From: Macrolepiota albuminosa
Taxonomy: Eukaryota; Basidiomycota; Agaricomycetes; Agaricales; Agaricaceae
Assembly (NCBI GenBank): GCA_027475525.1
Contig: JAMWFC010000116.1
Span: forward strand, 1,425,826-1,489,825
Direction: 5' to 3'
DNA length: 64,000 nucleotides
Position numbers and translations under genes: made by a program. Every line of letters begins with the position of its first letter. Within the stretch, counting starts at the first letter, position 1. The notes below the pieces were generated by a model. That model searched no databases, was not told the origin of the DNA, and saw only the letters and a list, made by a program, of their open reading frames with translations. Positions 1 through 12,716 of the stretch are shown here, piece after piece.

Positions 1-1094
1 GGCATTTGTAACGTTATGTTTCATTCACAGAAGTTGTCAAGATATTTCTGAATCACAATGCTAGCTTTCACTCTGTGGTTCCGATCTTCTGGGCTTCAGC
101 AAAACTGTTCTCCATCTATGGTTAGATGAGTCTTTGATGACATGGAATGGATAAAGTGATCATGTCTCTGCGCCCGAGTTTTATACTATGACAAACAAAT
201 CCTCAATTAGTGTCAATACCTCATTTCTACGCCGCCAAACGACGACTCTAGGATGCGTCAACTTGGAATAATCTGGAGCCATCTTGTCGGTTGATGCCTT
301 GGAAAGTCAATTAAACATGCGGGCCTAGTCAGTATACATCGGCCCTCGAACCAGGGTCCAGAAAGTGCGATTTCGACGGCGGCGGTGATACAAACCCGTG
401 CTTTTCGTTATTAAAATATATGATGAGCCATCAGACCTCAGATATTATTCCAGGCCGTTGCAGGCCGTTTTTAATCGGGCAAAGAAGGTGAGTTCCCCAT
501 AACCCGCGGATTTCTCCCTTCCCAGCTTTTGCGCCGGCTGTGGTCGGCACAATCGAAGCCGATCTGCAGTACAATAATTACCCGCATGGTATACACTTTA
601 TCTGGATAACCATAGGTACTTTTTTCCACTCACACTATCAAACAACGGTCTCATGATGGCTGGAGAAAGGTTGTAAAATAATTCAGAAGGCAAGGTGAGG
701 GAAAATTCCTCACTATTCAACCTCCGACGCTTGTAAAAAAAAAGTCTCTTGCCGTTGAGAAAATTCCGCAAAAAGTTACATACTGTGACTGCTTTTCGAT
801 CCAGGTGATGTTCATTCTTGGCTGGCGAGCTCTTGCGAGGCACACGGCATTGAGAAGTCGAAGGGAATAAGATTGTTCCCTGGTCTCTTTTTAGACGCTT
901 CTTGATCATCCCTGCAAGGTTTAATGGTCCAGGAATTCCTAGGCACTTGTCTCGATGATGTAAATGATAAACAAGTTGTGCGTCCTCTGTGTGTTCTTTC
1001 ACGTCGACTACTGCAGTAAATAAAGATTTCATCTTGGCCAAAAGTACTCTTTCCCCTCTTCTCGCTCTTCTAATCTCAGGACTAGGACTCAGAC
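1..1094. other. intergenic, no supported gene
   Basis: I see no exon-like structure here. A 173-codon open frame on the minus strand (598-1119) has no recognisable domain and overlaps the first exon of the F-box gene, so I do not treat it as a gene. The stretch just before 1095 presumably holds the promoter of the F-box gene; no clear TATA box was identified. Confidence 0.5.
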
Positions 1095-2777
1095 ATGACG
1101 GTCCTCTTTGACCTTCCATCTGATATTACTCATCTGCTGTTCTGTTACCTTGATATTCATGACGTTTTGAATATGAGGCAGGTAAGCCTGAAAATCTCGC
1201 GGTCTTGAGGTCTAAATGTTTATGTTTAAAAGACTTGCAAAAAAATTCGATTGGTCACCCAAAGCCGTGTCATCTGGCAGGCTCTTTTGACTTCACTTGC
1301 AAAGCAACAAATACCCATTCCTTGCCTCTTTGGCAGGCCATTCGACTCATTGTCATCGGCCGAACTCGAATACCTCGCCCGTAAAGCGTGGGCGCTGAGA
1401 AAAAACTGGTTGAATAAATCGCCCGTCGCCAGAAAAACTCTCACCATGAAACTAGACCCGATCCCATATCAAGATGGACGTGTACCACCTAGCTTTACCT
1501 TCATAGAAAATGCGGGAAAGGGGTACATGCTCACAGTAAAGGGCCATACGCCCGAGGGCTCCGTCCTCGATCTCCAGTGCTGGGACTTGGAGTTATCACC
1601 TCCCCGATGTGTCGCCGAACGCAGAATTAGCCGCAGATATCTGGCTGTCAATAAGAATTCGGGTTCCCTAGCCAGCTTGGCAGTGCTGTCTCCCAGGTAC
1701 GTGCTTCTCCAGGTCCGAAACCCTAACGCTATCTGATCTTTTGTGATGTTCGCAGCATCGAGCTTCTCGGGATAGACTATTCTGCAGACGACCCAAGTTC
1801 TGGCTTTTACACAGTGTCGAAGTTTCAAAACAGCACAGAACGCCCTGTCGCATTAAGCGACTCACTTCTAGTTATTCAGAACGATCGACAACAGCTTTAC
1901 TTTTCCCGTATACATAAAGATAACGACAATTATATTGAATTAAGAAGCGAACAGCCGGTATGATAATCTTTGACAGTTTTTGTGCCTAAAAGCTTAATTT
2001 TTGAGTGTCTATGTCTGTAGTCTGGACCAGTTCTCAAGGTCATGATTCAGGATGAGGTCATTATTGTCATTCGAAGAAGGACGCTCGAAATGTTTTCCAT
2101 CGGCGATTTTGTTATCAATCAAAGGGCAATTTATCCCATCACACGACACATTTTTCAATGGAATCTGGACAGCGTCAGTCTATCACCTCAAAGGACATGG
2201 CCGCGACGCTCAAAAGACAGATATCCGGTACTCAATATCCTTATCCGCTTTGCAGGTATTCTTCCATGGGTATGTTCCAGCTATATTCCACTCTCCACCC
2301 AGCAGATCCTGACACATACCATAGCCGGTCAACTTGCTGCATCACTTCATTCTCCTTCCTAATCCTGGGGTTGACATTAATTCGCCTCTCTCCCCAAACA
2401 ACTTTCCGTACAGCGATACCCCCGTTATAAAGCGAGCGATCGGTTCTCCCGTCCGTTTATTCGCAAAATACCACATGACCATGGGCTCTCGTGGAACTGC
2501 AATCTTTATCGATAGTCACGCTGAAGATTATTTCGGTCGTGGCGATATTGGGCAGAGGTTGGCGGGCAGTTATGCTCGAGTTATTCCTACAGATGAGGGC
2601 GACGAATTGCTCCATTTGCAAGAAGATTCGACCGAAGTTGTTGAATCTACGATGGATTCCTCTGTATTTGGATACAGAGAGAATGATGATTGGACTCGCA
2701 TTGCGGTTGATGAGGAAGAGGGGAGGATTGCTGTTGGCTTTTCGGATGGTACTATTGAGATCAGAGAATACGCGTAG
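1095..2777 (+). CDS. F-box domain protein
   Basis: Five exons fit together in frame: 1095-1181, 1233-1696, 1756-1957, 2021-2269 and 2325-2777, giving 484 residues. The first exon carries the F-box core (LPSDITHLLFCYLDIHDVLN, residues about 6-25), which in this family binds Skp1 in SCF ubiquitin ligases. Exon 2 continues with the conserved W-x-ALL-x-SL stretch and the SSAELEYLARKA helix seen in the large agaricomycete F-box family. The C-terminal part (ILPWPVNLLHH, GTAIFIDSHAEDYF, GQRLAG) is the usual substrate-side region of these proteins, probably beta-propeller-like. All introns are 50-65 nt with GT-AG ends. The substrate is unknown; SCF membership is inferred from the family. It is tail-to-tail with the UBX gene 158 bp away. 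Confidence 0.88.
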
Positions 2778-2935
2778 GCACAACGCGTTGTAGCTATTTG
2801 CGACCACTCGCCTCAACTTTCCTTCACTTCAATTGCAATCCATTAATAATACAAGACAAATGTAGTACATCTAGGCGAGTAAAAAAAGTTAAGGCGTAGC
2901 AATGAGAACCTGATTGTTCGACACTTAGATGCGGT

Positions 2936-4443
2936 CTAATCAGAAAACTGAAGAAAAGTACGTACGGCAGATGGGGTAAGCCCGAGATCTCTTAGGCTTT
3001 TAGAAAAGTCGTCCCGGCTGAAGGTTTTCCTGGGAAAAGACATCTCAGTCATGGGATTCGAGTAACTGATAAGGGTCAGATCAGATACAACCCACCTCGG
3101 GAAATGTTGAGCCAGGGAGACCGTCTCAACGTCGATAGTTATTACTTGTGCCGCCAAGAATTCTGCAACTTCGCGAAGGGCTGGAGAGCCAGGGAGACCG
3201 TCTCAACGTCGATAGTTATTACTTGTGCCGCCAAGAATTCTGCAACTTCGCGAAGGGCTGGAACATTTGAGCGTTAGGGGATCTCGCTACAAACTCAATT
3301 TCACAAAACATAATTACTTACCTGCATCGCTTGACAACGTCGTTGTGTACGGTTGGCCGCCAGTCGACATGCGGATTTGTAACCGCGTTTCCGAATAGTC
3401 CTTTCCAGCCATGCCGGATGACGTGGGAGCGCTGGTAGCCACTGTCTGTGGAGTAGACGCAAGAGATTCGCCTGCGATAGGAAGGCCATCGCGGATAGCT
3501 TTTTCGCGAGCAATCTTTTCATTTCTGGCTTTCTTGTCTGCTTCGATCTGCGCTTTAATAGCAGCTTTGGCTTTGGCGTCTTCAATCTTGTCTGGGTAAT
3601 GTGAGCCTCATTTTGAAGATGAAGTATAGTTTACATTGACATTACCTCGTTTCTTCTGCTCGGCTTCTTGCTGGGCTTGCTTCAACTTCAATTCTTCTTT
3701 GATTTTGATCATATCCTACACGAAGGGTTATCTGAAGCGCTCAGCGAAAGCGACAGAAAGATACCTTTCCAGCCTTCCTGCGAATGGCCTCTGAAGCCTT
3801 CTGCTCCTTGGCATCTTCCACAGCTCGTCTGGCACGTTTCTCCGCCATCTTTTGCCTCAGTTCGGCTAGCTTCTCTTTCTTCTCTTCTTCAGTCAAGGGT
3901 TTGATCTAGAGAGAACAATTGTAAAATAAAGCATCACAGAAACACCCAAAAACTACCCACCTCTTCTGTGGACTCCTCAAACTGATCATGCCCGCTTTTT
4001 TCTGCGTGAAACTGGGCCAGGGCTGTGTTTCGGAAGACTTTGCCACACTGGGAACACTTGATGCTCTTGGACACAGAATCAGTCAATCCAATCTTTTTCG
4101 TTATACGGGGAGTTGAGCACCTTGGCTTCGACATTACCCGCGGCAGCACCGAGAGATTTCAACGCTTCGGCATCTTCATCATCGTCCACATCCATGCCGT
4201 CCTGTCTTGCGCTGGACGATTCGGATGCGACAGCAAGATCTGGGACAGGTTTGCCTTCATTCTCAATGATGTGGTCCATTGCAGGCTGCAAACCGCGGTT
4301 ATTAGTGGCTTTGAGCGCCCCTGCATTTTATACGATGATCCCAAATCAGTGGACGGTTGATGATAAATAATGGAGACATGCAAACATTCTACGCGCACAG
4401 GATCGAAACCCATGTCAAGTAGCGTGTCTTTGTCGCCAGCCAT
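2936..4443 (-). CDS. UBA/zinc-finger/UBX-domain protein (UBXN1/SAKS1-like)
   Basis: Eight minus-strand exons: 4386-4443, 4121-4320, 3961-4065, 3765-3905, 3646-3715, 3322-3591, 3096-3257 and 2936-3029. The N-terminus is a UBA-type ubiquitin-binding helix bundle (LLDMGFDPVRVE ... LKATNN ... AMDHI). A C2H2-like finger follows (CSQCGKVFRNTALAQFHAEK, about residues 89-108), then a long charged Lys/Glu coiled coil and a C-terminal UBX domain ending FPRKTFSRDDF...DLGLTPSA. UBX domains bind the Cdc48/p97 ATPase, so the protein is likely a ubiquitin-dependent Cdc48 adaptor. Exon 7 contains an exact 77-bp tandem duplication (3109-3262) that breaks the frame. Counting it once gives exons totalling 1023 nt, that is 340 residues plus stop, all in frame. 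The first intron donor (GT-TTGC) is weak. Confidence 0.87.
3109..3262. repeat. 77-bp exact tandem duplication in the UBX gene
   Basis: Positions 3109-3185 and 3186-3262 are identical. 77 is not a multiple of three, so the second copy shifts the frame inside the UBX domain. It is one of 23 duplications of this length in the window and is most likely an assembly overlap left unmerged. Confidence 0.97.
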
Positions 4444-4856
4444 AACTTTGAGAGAGATGTGGATGAAAGGATAGAAACAAGAGCAGGGACGCAATTAGAC
4501 GCTGGTCTTCTTACGTAACATGTCCTGGTCCGAATAACATCAGGTGAGCCCGACACGCAGGATCAACGTATTCAAGTGGAGGAAATTGTTGTCAATAGAC
4601 GTATGCCGAGATTTAAAGCACAAAAATCCATGGCAAGTTTAGTGTTGTGGTTGTAGAAGTGCGAAAGATAGTTATTGGCGCCTTGAAGGCAGGTGACCTC
4701 TGTCGGATGTATTCGCAACGAGTGATAGTTCTCGATCTCTTGTTGCACGACACGTCGACGACGGTCACGAACTCCTTTATATAAATCCGAGCATCTAATT
4801 GACTTTCTAACGGTCTATTAGACACCTTCAGCCATCTGTATCAGTCCTCACCGACG
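4444..4856. promoter_or_regulatory. shared upstream region of the UBX and RhoGEF genes
   Basis: This 413-bp stretch separates two divergently transcribed genes and should contain both promoters. I see no coding potential and no motif I can name with confidence. Confidence 0.5.
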
Positions 4857-7800
4857 ATGCAACACTCACGATCCATTTCCCCTGTTGACGAGGATCTCCA
4901 GGCGCTTTACAATGAAGTTTGGGCCAGTTTCACAGAGGAGCCAATATCGCAGAATGGCTATTACGATCAGATGAACCGACGCTCTTCAACAGAGGCCCAG
5001 CATCGGCCATCGCCCAGTCAAACGTATCCTGCCAGTGCGACGCTGAGCCATAGAGGATCCTCGGGTCGTGAGTCGATTCCCCTGGAAATCAGTCTTTAAA
5101 ATAGTTAATATCTTCCGGTTACAGATGGACCAACAGCGTCAGCTCGGGATACCCGGCAACAGCTTCAATCTCCCAATAATACTTTGCGACGTTTACCTCC
5201 GACCCCTGGTCCGTCTTCCGTTAGCAACATTTCTCCCACAGTTATGCCCGTAGCTATGCCCGAGCCTGAGCCTTATGTGGATATTTCCGCCCAATCTGTC
5301 CATCGTCCTGGTCATTTCAGTGCCGAGTCTCATTCCTCCACATCCTCCAACGATCTTCTGCGCAAAGCGGCCGCAAATAACGGCAATAGTCGACGACTTC
5401 CCACTGCTCCCTCGTCAAGTGGTAGAACGTCACCAAGCTCGCTTCCCGCACCTCATCGAGCGTTTAGTTACACATCTTACGAGGTCGCTCCCAGTTCTGG
5501 TGGATATTCAAACTCGGTCTCCCGCGAGCCTTCATATCGGCCGCCAGGTGCTCTTCCGCCAACTACTCCGGGCCAGGAGTATCCAGCCAAGTATGTGGAA
5601 ACTCAGAGCATCAATTATGACCGGCCGTACAAGCCTGTGGATCCTTATTACTACGAGCCTCTACCATCAGATCATACTCTCAATTACCCTACACATGCTC
5701 CCAGTTCATCAAATAATGTGCCTTCTCAGTGTACGTATTCTAATTCTTTGCATGTCGGTCTTATGTCGATTCCTCTTCTGACAGCCGTCGAGAGAAGTAA
5801 CACGTATTCTTCGCAACATAGTGTCTACGACGCAGTCAGAAGTAACACGTTGTCTTCGACTCAAACTTCATACTATTCTGAGACGTCATCCAATCCATAT
5901 GCCTACGATGACGGCTATTCTACAGCCGCAACTTCGGTTGCAACGCCTCAACTGCCGCCTACGCCACCGCCACCACCACCTCCTGACGTCTATCGTCCAG
6001 TACAGCAGCGGCAGCATGCCAACAGCTACCTCTATGCTACTCCCAATCTCGAACGACATCCAAGCGACGTGTTGCGGGAACTGGCAGACTACAGCAACCG
6101 AAATGCCATGTTGGAGATGGATTCCGAGCCACAACCTCAGGAGGAAGATTACTGGGAAGATGAGGACGATGAGGACGAAAGCCGGTTCATCAATATTTCT
6201 CTCTTGTCGCACATGGCTGTTCAGCTTAGGGACAAAGTACCACGAGCTGATCACACCAAGGGCGGTGTTCAATATGAGCAGGCTTTCACAGGGAAAGATA
6301 TTGTAGTAAGTATCAGCTGGCACTGTTCTTAGCGACATATGACATGCATTAACTATGATTCCAAGTCGGCAATTCAATCTCAGATCCAACGCGAATTGGC
6401 CATTAATCATGGGATGTCGACCAACGACCGGCGCGCAGCTCTTCAGGTCGCAAGAAGTTTGCAGAGCCAACTCTTCTTTTCTGAAGTTGAATGGGACGAC
6501 ACGTCAAAAGTGCAAGATAACGTCGAAGACGTTTATAATTTCCTCGGTGACTTGATGGGAGTTGACCATGGTGTCCCGGAAGAGCTACCGACTGGTGTTG
6601 TGACGATGTTGACACGATGTTACTCACCAAGTTGTGCAGAGGGTCTACCATGTTACTCTTATACCTGTCCTCGTAAGGTGTGTACACTTTGCCCAGTTAG
6701 TTCTGATCCCATTGTATATCATATCTTAAATCAGGGCAACTCTTTTGCGGATTTGGAGCCGACCATTGAGGAGGTGACGGAGGCTCCTGTTACAAAAACA
6801 TGGGAGACAAAAGTTGGACCCGAAATTACACGCCATCTATCAGACACAGAGATCCAACGTCAAAAGTTCGTAGTGAACATTTTTTTCCCTGTTGAGTCAT
6901 TGAGCTCAAAATTGTTGCAATTAGTATCATCCACAACCTTATCGAAAAAGAAGAGCAATATGTTCAGGACCTCGATATCGTCGAGTTGAACTTCATCCGA
7001 CCGCTGAGGAAAGCAAGTCCTCCAGTTGTACACGACGTTGATGAATTTATCGACGACGTATTTGGCGGCATCCTCGATCTGCGGGAATGTAATCGACGCC
7101 TCATCGAAGTCATGTATGTTCGTCAGCGAGAAGAGGGGCCAGTAATCAGGGCCATTGGCGATGTCATGTTCGATGCAGCAGTTGAATTCAGGTTGCCATA
7201 CCCTGCGTATATTGGACACCACCCAATTGGAGAGAAGCGCTTGAAGGATGAGATGGAGCGCAATCCAGAGTTCAAACTCTTCATTGAGGTTTGTGTTCTT
7301 ACCTTACAAACTCCCATCAGTTCCCTTAGCATTGGTTTTCAGAGATGCTCTCGGCAGTCTTCTCGCAATGGAGATGCGCCCCGCCTCGACCTGAAGCACT
7401 TCTTAAATCGACCAACAGAGCACCTTCAGAAATTGCCGGGTAGCCTCGAGGCTATTCTCAAAGTAACCGAGCCAGAGAACGCCGACTATGAAGCTATCGA
7501 GACAGCTATCGATGCCATTAAAAATCTTCAGGCCGTTGCGCAGCTGGCAACTTTCCAATCTGCGATGGGACGGGGCGCTCCTGGAAAATGGGAGTGGCAT
7601 GATCTTGTATCGGCTGAAATTATCCATAAATATCCCAAGGGCGAGATTAAACGCCAAGCGTGAGTATCTTACTCGTCCACAGCTTATGCTCAACTTATCC
7701 ATTCTTCAGTATCATCTTCGAGCTGATCAAGGGTGAAATGTCGTATGTCAAAGATTTAGAGAGCATCAGCAATGTAGAGTCTCATGTCATACAAATTGAG

Positions 7801-10800
7801 CAAAAAATCCCTAACAACTGGCCTTAATCTAGATGTATATCGTACCTCTGCGTACTGAAGAGCCTCCCATCATTCCTCGAGATAGAGTTGAAACGTTCAT
7901 CCATGATGTTTTCCACAATTTTAGGGAACTTTACGAACATCATAATGAACTGGTGCAGGAATTCCACAGGATTCAGCGCGAACAGCATCCCATCATTGGG
8001 AGTGTCATCGAGCCTCTGACACATGCGGCGTTGCAATTTAGGGAGGCCTACCAGGATTACATCCCGAACTACCCTATCGCCGCGTACAGGATCGATGACG
8101 AAATGGCTAACAATCCCGCCTTTAAAACGTTTGTGGAGGTATGAGCTATATCGCATAGGAATATTCTTGCTTTAACTGATAGTTGGTTTTAGTCATGCGT
8201 CCGTCACCCTGACGCACATCGTCTCGACATGAAAAATTTCATCAATCGCCCTATCCCTCGTCTTCTACGTTATGAGCTCCTACTTAAAGGGATACTTGAG
8301 CAAACACCGCCTGATAGCAGTGACATTGAACAAATTCCTGAAACTATCGACTTGATAAAGTCGCTCGGTAAGGAGACTGAGCCCGGCGTTGCAGCTGCGA
8401 AGCAGAAGGTTGAAGTGTGGCGATACAACTCGAACCTTCTTTTCAAAGCAGGTGAAAATATAGTATGTAGAGCGTCTTCCATTATCGCAGCATTGCCTCA
8501 CGGGTTCGCTCCAGGATATGGATCTTTTAAATCCGAATAGGTCTTTGATTCATTCGGGCAAGCTTCTTCGTCAGCCAGAAAGTGGCCTTGAGTGGAACGG
8601 ATGGAGTGAACTATTCGTCCTTCTCTTCGACAACTACAGTGAGTTTGATGACTTTTTGGACTTGGAACTTACTAAAGGAGCTGAAGTGGTCATGACCAAG
8701 TCAAAAGAAAAGGACGGTGTTAACAAATATCAAGTCAACCGAAGAGTCAGTATTGAAATTCTCTAGGAAGAGATCTATCTTACCTTTTATTTAGCCTGTA
8801 CCTTTGGACCTCCTTACCCTTGTCAACTTTACGGAGGCGCCGACACAGAGAAGCACAGGTATTCTTCGTGGCCTGCGAGGAGGAGGAGGGGGAGGAGGTC
8901 ATGCAGATGGCACAAATGGGCTCGGAGTATCTACCGACGCTCCCAATGACTCTCGAAATGTGTATCCTCTGACTCTCCATCACAACGGGCGTACAGGTGG
9001 CACGTACATCCTTTATGCTGAAACTGCACAAGCTCGTTTGGAGTGGAAACAGAAACTTGAAGAAGCCCTCGTCCTTCGACGTACATCCTTTATGCTGAAA
9101 CTGCACAAGCTCGTTTGGAGTGGAAACAGAAACTTGAAGAAGCCCTCGTCCTTCGAAGGTTGTTCAAGAGTCGAACAAGGCATTTGAGCCCCAGACACTC
9201 AGTGCTGATACCTTCTTGATACCCTCAATGATGGTCAATACAACGTCGCCTGGGTGGAATCAAGATAGTACATTCACGGGAAAAGTGACTTGTTCTGTGC
9301 CTTTCAGTGAGACTTTTCATCCCATCGTGTCTGATTATACTAATCCTCCATTAGTGACTCCCAATGGTCGCCCTCTTGTGGCCATTGGATGCGCTGAAGG
9401 TGTATGGATTGGATATCAGCATCTCCATTAGTGACTCCCAATGGTCGCCCTCTTGTGGCCATTGGATGCGCTGAAGGTGTATGGATTGGATATCAGCATG
9501 ATCCTAAATGTACGGACTACGAGTTCCTTTCGAACGACATTAATCTAATCATACCATAGCCATGCGACGCGTTTTACATCTAAAAATGGTGACGCAATGT
9601 GCCATGCTGGAGGAATTCGGTATTTTCATAGTCCTCGCGGATAAGGTAAGACATGTACGCTATTGAATCTATTTTACCAGGACATTGATCTGGTTGTTGT
9701 AGTCACTTTTCGCCTACCACATTGAAGCCCTTGTCCCAACCCATCCACAAAGTCCACACAATCAAAATGCCCATGTGCCTCAAAAACTTAACGGTAACAA
9801 AGACGTGCACTTCTTCAGTATCGGTACCCTTCATGGCCGAACGCTCATCATTTACATGAAGAAAAAAGGAGTACGTCTCATCTTTGACCCTTTCTCGGAG
9901 CCATCATACTGATATGTTTTTTTTTACCAGCTTGAGAGCATATTCCGTGTCCTCGAACCTGTTGGGGACAAAATTAACGAAAAAGTGAAAGCTCCGGTTG
10001 GCTTTAGCTCTCGCTTGGGCTTCCGTTCCGCAAAGTCGGAATGGTTCCGTGTCTATAGGGATTTCTTCCTGCCTACGGAGGCATTTGACCTCATCTTCCT
10101 CAAAGCACGGATTGTGGTTCTCTGTGCGAAAGGCTTTGAAATCATGGACCTCAACGAGTATGTCGTTATTGTATCTTTCTATTCCAAGTTATTCTAATCA
10201 TATCACAATTTCTTGCAGTTTTGCAAGTACGACAGTCCCTTCGTTTGATGATAATCGAATGCCTCTGGCCAGGCGTTGTGAAGGAGCCCGACCGATGGGC
10301 ATGTTCAGGTCAAACGAAAATGAGTTTCTTCTGTGCTACGATGGCAAGTCAAACAGCTACATCAGTGGAAAATTGACTCAACGTGCATTTCAGAGTTTGG
10401 TCTTTATGTAGACAAGCATGGAGAGCCTAGCCGTCAAAATGGCACTGTCGAATGGGAGGGCACCGCCGAGCGCGTCGCTTTACATTCGCCCTACTTCATG
10501 ATATTCGACACACGGTTCATTGAAATACGCGATCTCGCGACTGGCCGCTTGGTTCAAATTATTCCTGGTAACGACCTACGATGTATCTGGGATGGACGAG
10601 GTGTAGGCAGCAGTGTTATGGCAACTGCGGCTGGCGATCAAATTATCCAGGAAGCTCAAGTGCATGCTGTTATGAATGCGGAGACTTCTACTACAGGTGC
10701 ATCAAGATCGAAGGCGGTAGCTCAACGTGTGGTAGAGCTCATCCCAACTCTTCCTCTTACCGGACCCGGACCTTTGGCACTGCAAGATCAAAAAGAAGCT

Positions 10801-11016
10801 TACATACCTCCCTCGCAGAATTCTCCCTCTCAATTCCCTCTTTCCCAGTATCCTTCCTCTCAATTTTCTCCCTCCCAGTATACTTCTTCCTCCCTCTATC
10901 CTTTCTCCCTTTCTCCCTTCTCCCACTTCTCCTCTTCTACTTCACCTGAAACAGTGGTAACCAACGGTCCAGCGGGGTATAATGGCAGACTCATCAACCC
11001 AACCATGACCTTATGA
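4857..11016 (+). CDS. Rho guanine nucleotide exchange factor (DEP, tandem DH, PH, CNH; Rom2-like)
   Basis: A multi-exon gene for a Rom1/Rom2-type activator of Rho1 GTPase, which acts at the plasma membrane in cell-wall integrity and polarity. Order: a Ser/Pro/Tyr-rich disordered N-terminus with a proline run (4857-6100), an acidic patch, a DEP-like region (6367-6680), a first DH-like module (about 6925-7660), a second DH module (about 7710-8450, KNFINRPIPRLLRYELLLKG is the signature helix), a PH domain (about 8517-9160), a citron-homology domain (about 9190-10620) and a Ser/Gln/Pro-rich tail. The first two splice junctions were checked (5067/5125, and one near 5730). Two 77-bp duplications (9002-9155, 9346-9499) interrupt the frame. 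The copy at 14551-19929 lacks both, so they are not ancestral. One base also appears missing after 9155 relative to that copy. Product family is firm; which Rho it acts on is inferred. Confidence 0.9.
9002..9155. repeat. 77-bp exact tandem duplication in the PH domain
   Basis: 9002-9078 is repeated at 9079-9155. The homologous position in the second RhoGEF copy (about 17845-17930) is single, and the frame there is open. Confidence 0.97.
9346..9499. repeat. 77-bp exact tandem duplication in the CNH domain
   Basis: 9346-9422 is repeated at 9423-9499. The second RhoGEF copy (about 18115-18195) has it once. Confidence 0.97.
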
Positions 11017-12201
11017 TTTATGTGATGATATTGGCTTGGACTTAGTAATATGCTTTCGACTTCTCTTGATATGTATTTTAGTTGATCCCCGAGTTTGCGA
11101 GTATATATACGGATTAGAGTTTGGCAGTGCCAAATGTAATATCTCTTGTATTCTGAAAGATACCAACATATCTTCCAGTATATATACGGATTAGAGTTTG
11201 GCAGTGCCAAATGTAATATCTCTTGTATTCTGAAAGATACCAACATATCTTCCAGTTCTGAGTGCTTGTGATAAAAGTTGAGCTTGACCTTTGACTACAT
11301 AGAGTTTGTTTGGAGATATACTCTGGCTAAAAAACTGCCCCAATGTTTGGTCTTTTTGGACAGATTCACATGGTGTGTAACTATAGAACATGGCATTTAG
11401 TCACTACTCCTTTGATCCAATGAGACTCATACCTCAGAAAATTATCCAATTTCTTATTTATCCAGAGAAAAGGTGTATTTCATTAATAGAATAAATTTCC
11501 AAGACTGATTTTCAAACTAAACTGAGCAAGATAGACTTTTTTGTCAGGCCCAATTTCACTGCTCTTAGTATATATGGTACTTTAGGCATCCAGAGCTGTC
11601 ACAATAGTCTCTGAAATCCTTCTATAGGACTTGTAACACTTAAAACTGAATTTTCAAACCTGGATCTGAGCTTCTCTTGCTGCCAGACCTCTCAATATGC
11701 CTGAATTCACCTTATCCCCTATTTTTCCACTTTCTGATCATTGAAACAGATACTGTTAGAACTTGTACAGGATGTAGTAGGCTAGACCATTGTCTATATC
11801 TAAAAGAATACATAATAAGTGTTTGTCCTCAGTGAGTGTAAACACAACTGTATTGTAAGTACCTAGAAAAATACACAATAAGCATGTGTCTAGGTATGAT
11901 TGGTAAGTATAGTGTCTATATAATATAATAGTATCTAACATACCCTCAGTGAGTGTAAACACAACTGAGAGTACTGGCATTTGTCTGTGCTGATATATAA
12001 GCATTGTGTAACAAAGCAGTCATAGCTATGGCCCTTTGACAATGGCTCAATGTATTGGCCATAATATCACATTATCACATCATCACATTGTGATGTGCCA
12101 ACAGATACCAATACCAGTGCCTTTGGCTTATTCTCTTGCAATGTTGCAAATATGTAATCACAGTGAGTGCAAAGATATTTTTTGACCATGCCCCAAAAGT
12201 A
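11017..12201. other. 3' flank of the RhoGEF and AT-rich spacer
   Basis: Positions 11017 to about 11313 are the 3' untranslated and downstream region, homologous to 19930-20130 after the second copy. Beyond that the similarity stops and I see only AT-rich sequence. A short motif containing GTGAGTGTAAACACAACTG occurs twice (near 11835 and 11950). No gene supported. Confidence 0.55.
11100..11253. repeat. 77-bp tandem duplication in the RhoGEF 3' region
   Basis: 11100-11176 recurs at 11177-11253, with the match running 3 bp further. The equivalent region after the second RhoGEF copy (20017-20096) is single. Confidence 0.96.
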
Positions 12202-12375
12202 CTTGATGTCAGGTGACTCCTCATTTCTTCCTTCCTTCACTTTTTATCTCTTCACTTTCCTTTCATTCATTCTCTTATTTCTTCTGATATTATTTCATTT
12301 TACTGTTTCTATTCTTTCAACACTATTTGTTAGTACTATTCTCAGCTCTTGAGGTGCTCTGGTTCTTTAACTACT

Positions 12376-12530
12376 ATTCAGACAAGTGTGGGCCCCTCAG
12401 CACTGCTTCCAGACTGCTTACATAAGCCAGAGTTTGCCAGAGTTTGCCCCTTTATTCAGACAAGTGTGGGCCCTCAGCACTGCTTCCAGACTGCTTACAT
12501 AAGCCAGAGTTTGCCAGAGTTTGCCCCTTG
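12376..12530. repeat. 78/77-bp tandem duplication
   Basis: 12376-12453 recurs at 12454-12530. The first copy has one extra C in a GGGCCCC run; otherwise the period is 77. This is the only member of the set that is not exact. Confidence 0.9.
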
Positions 12531-12562
12531 TTTGTGCAATTGTTTGTGTAGCAATTTTTGAG

Positions 12563-12716
12563 TTTTTAAGGTTTTGTTGTACTGTACAGTTGTTTCCCAT
12601 GCTTCAGAGGCCCCAGAAGCATCCAACCTGGCATAGGAATTTTTAAGGTTTTGTTGTACTGTACAGTTGTTTCCCATGCTTCAGAGGCCCCAGAAGCATC
12701 CAACCTGGCATAGGAA
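12563..12716. repeat. 77-bp exact tandem duplication in LTR A
   Basis: 12563-12639 recurs at 12640-12716. The other family A copy (39549-39984) has this segment once. Confidence 0.97.

Noticed and set aside
598..1119. 173-codon minus-strand open frame upstream of the F-box gene
   Set aside because: No recognisable domain, overlaps the first F-box exon in antisense, no intron logic.
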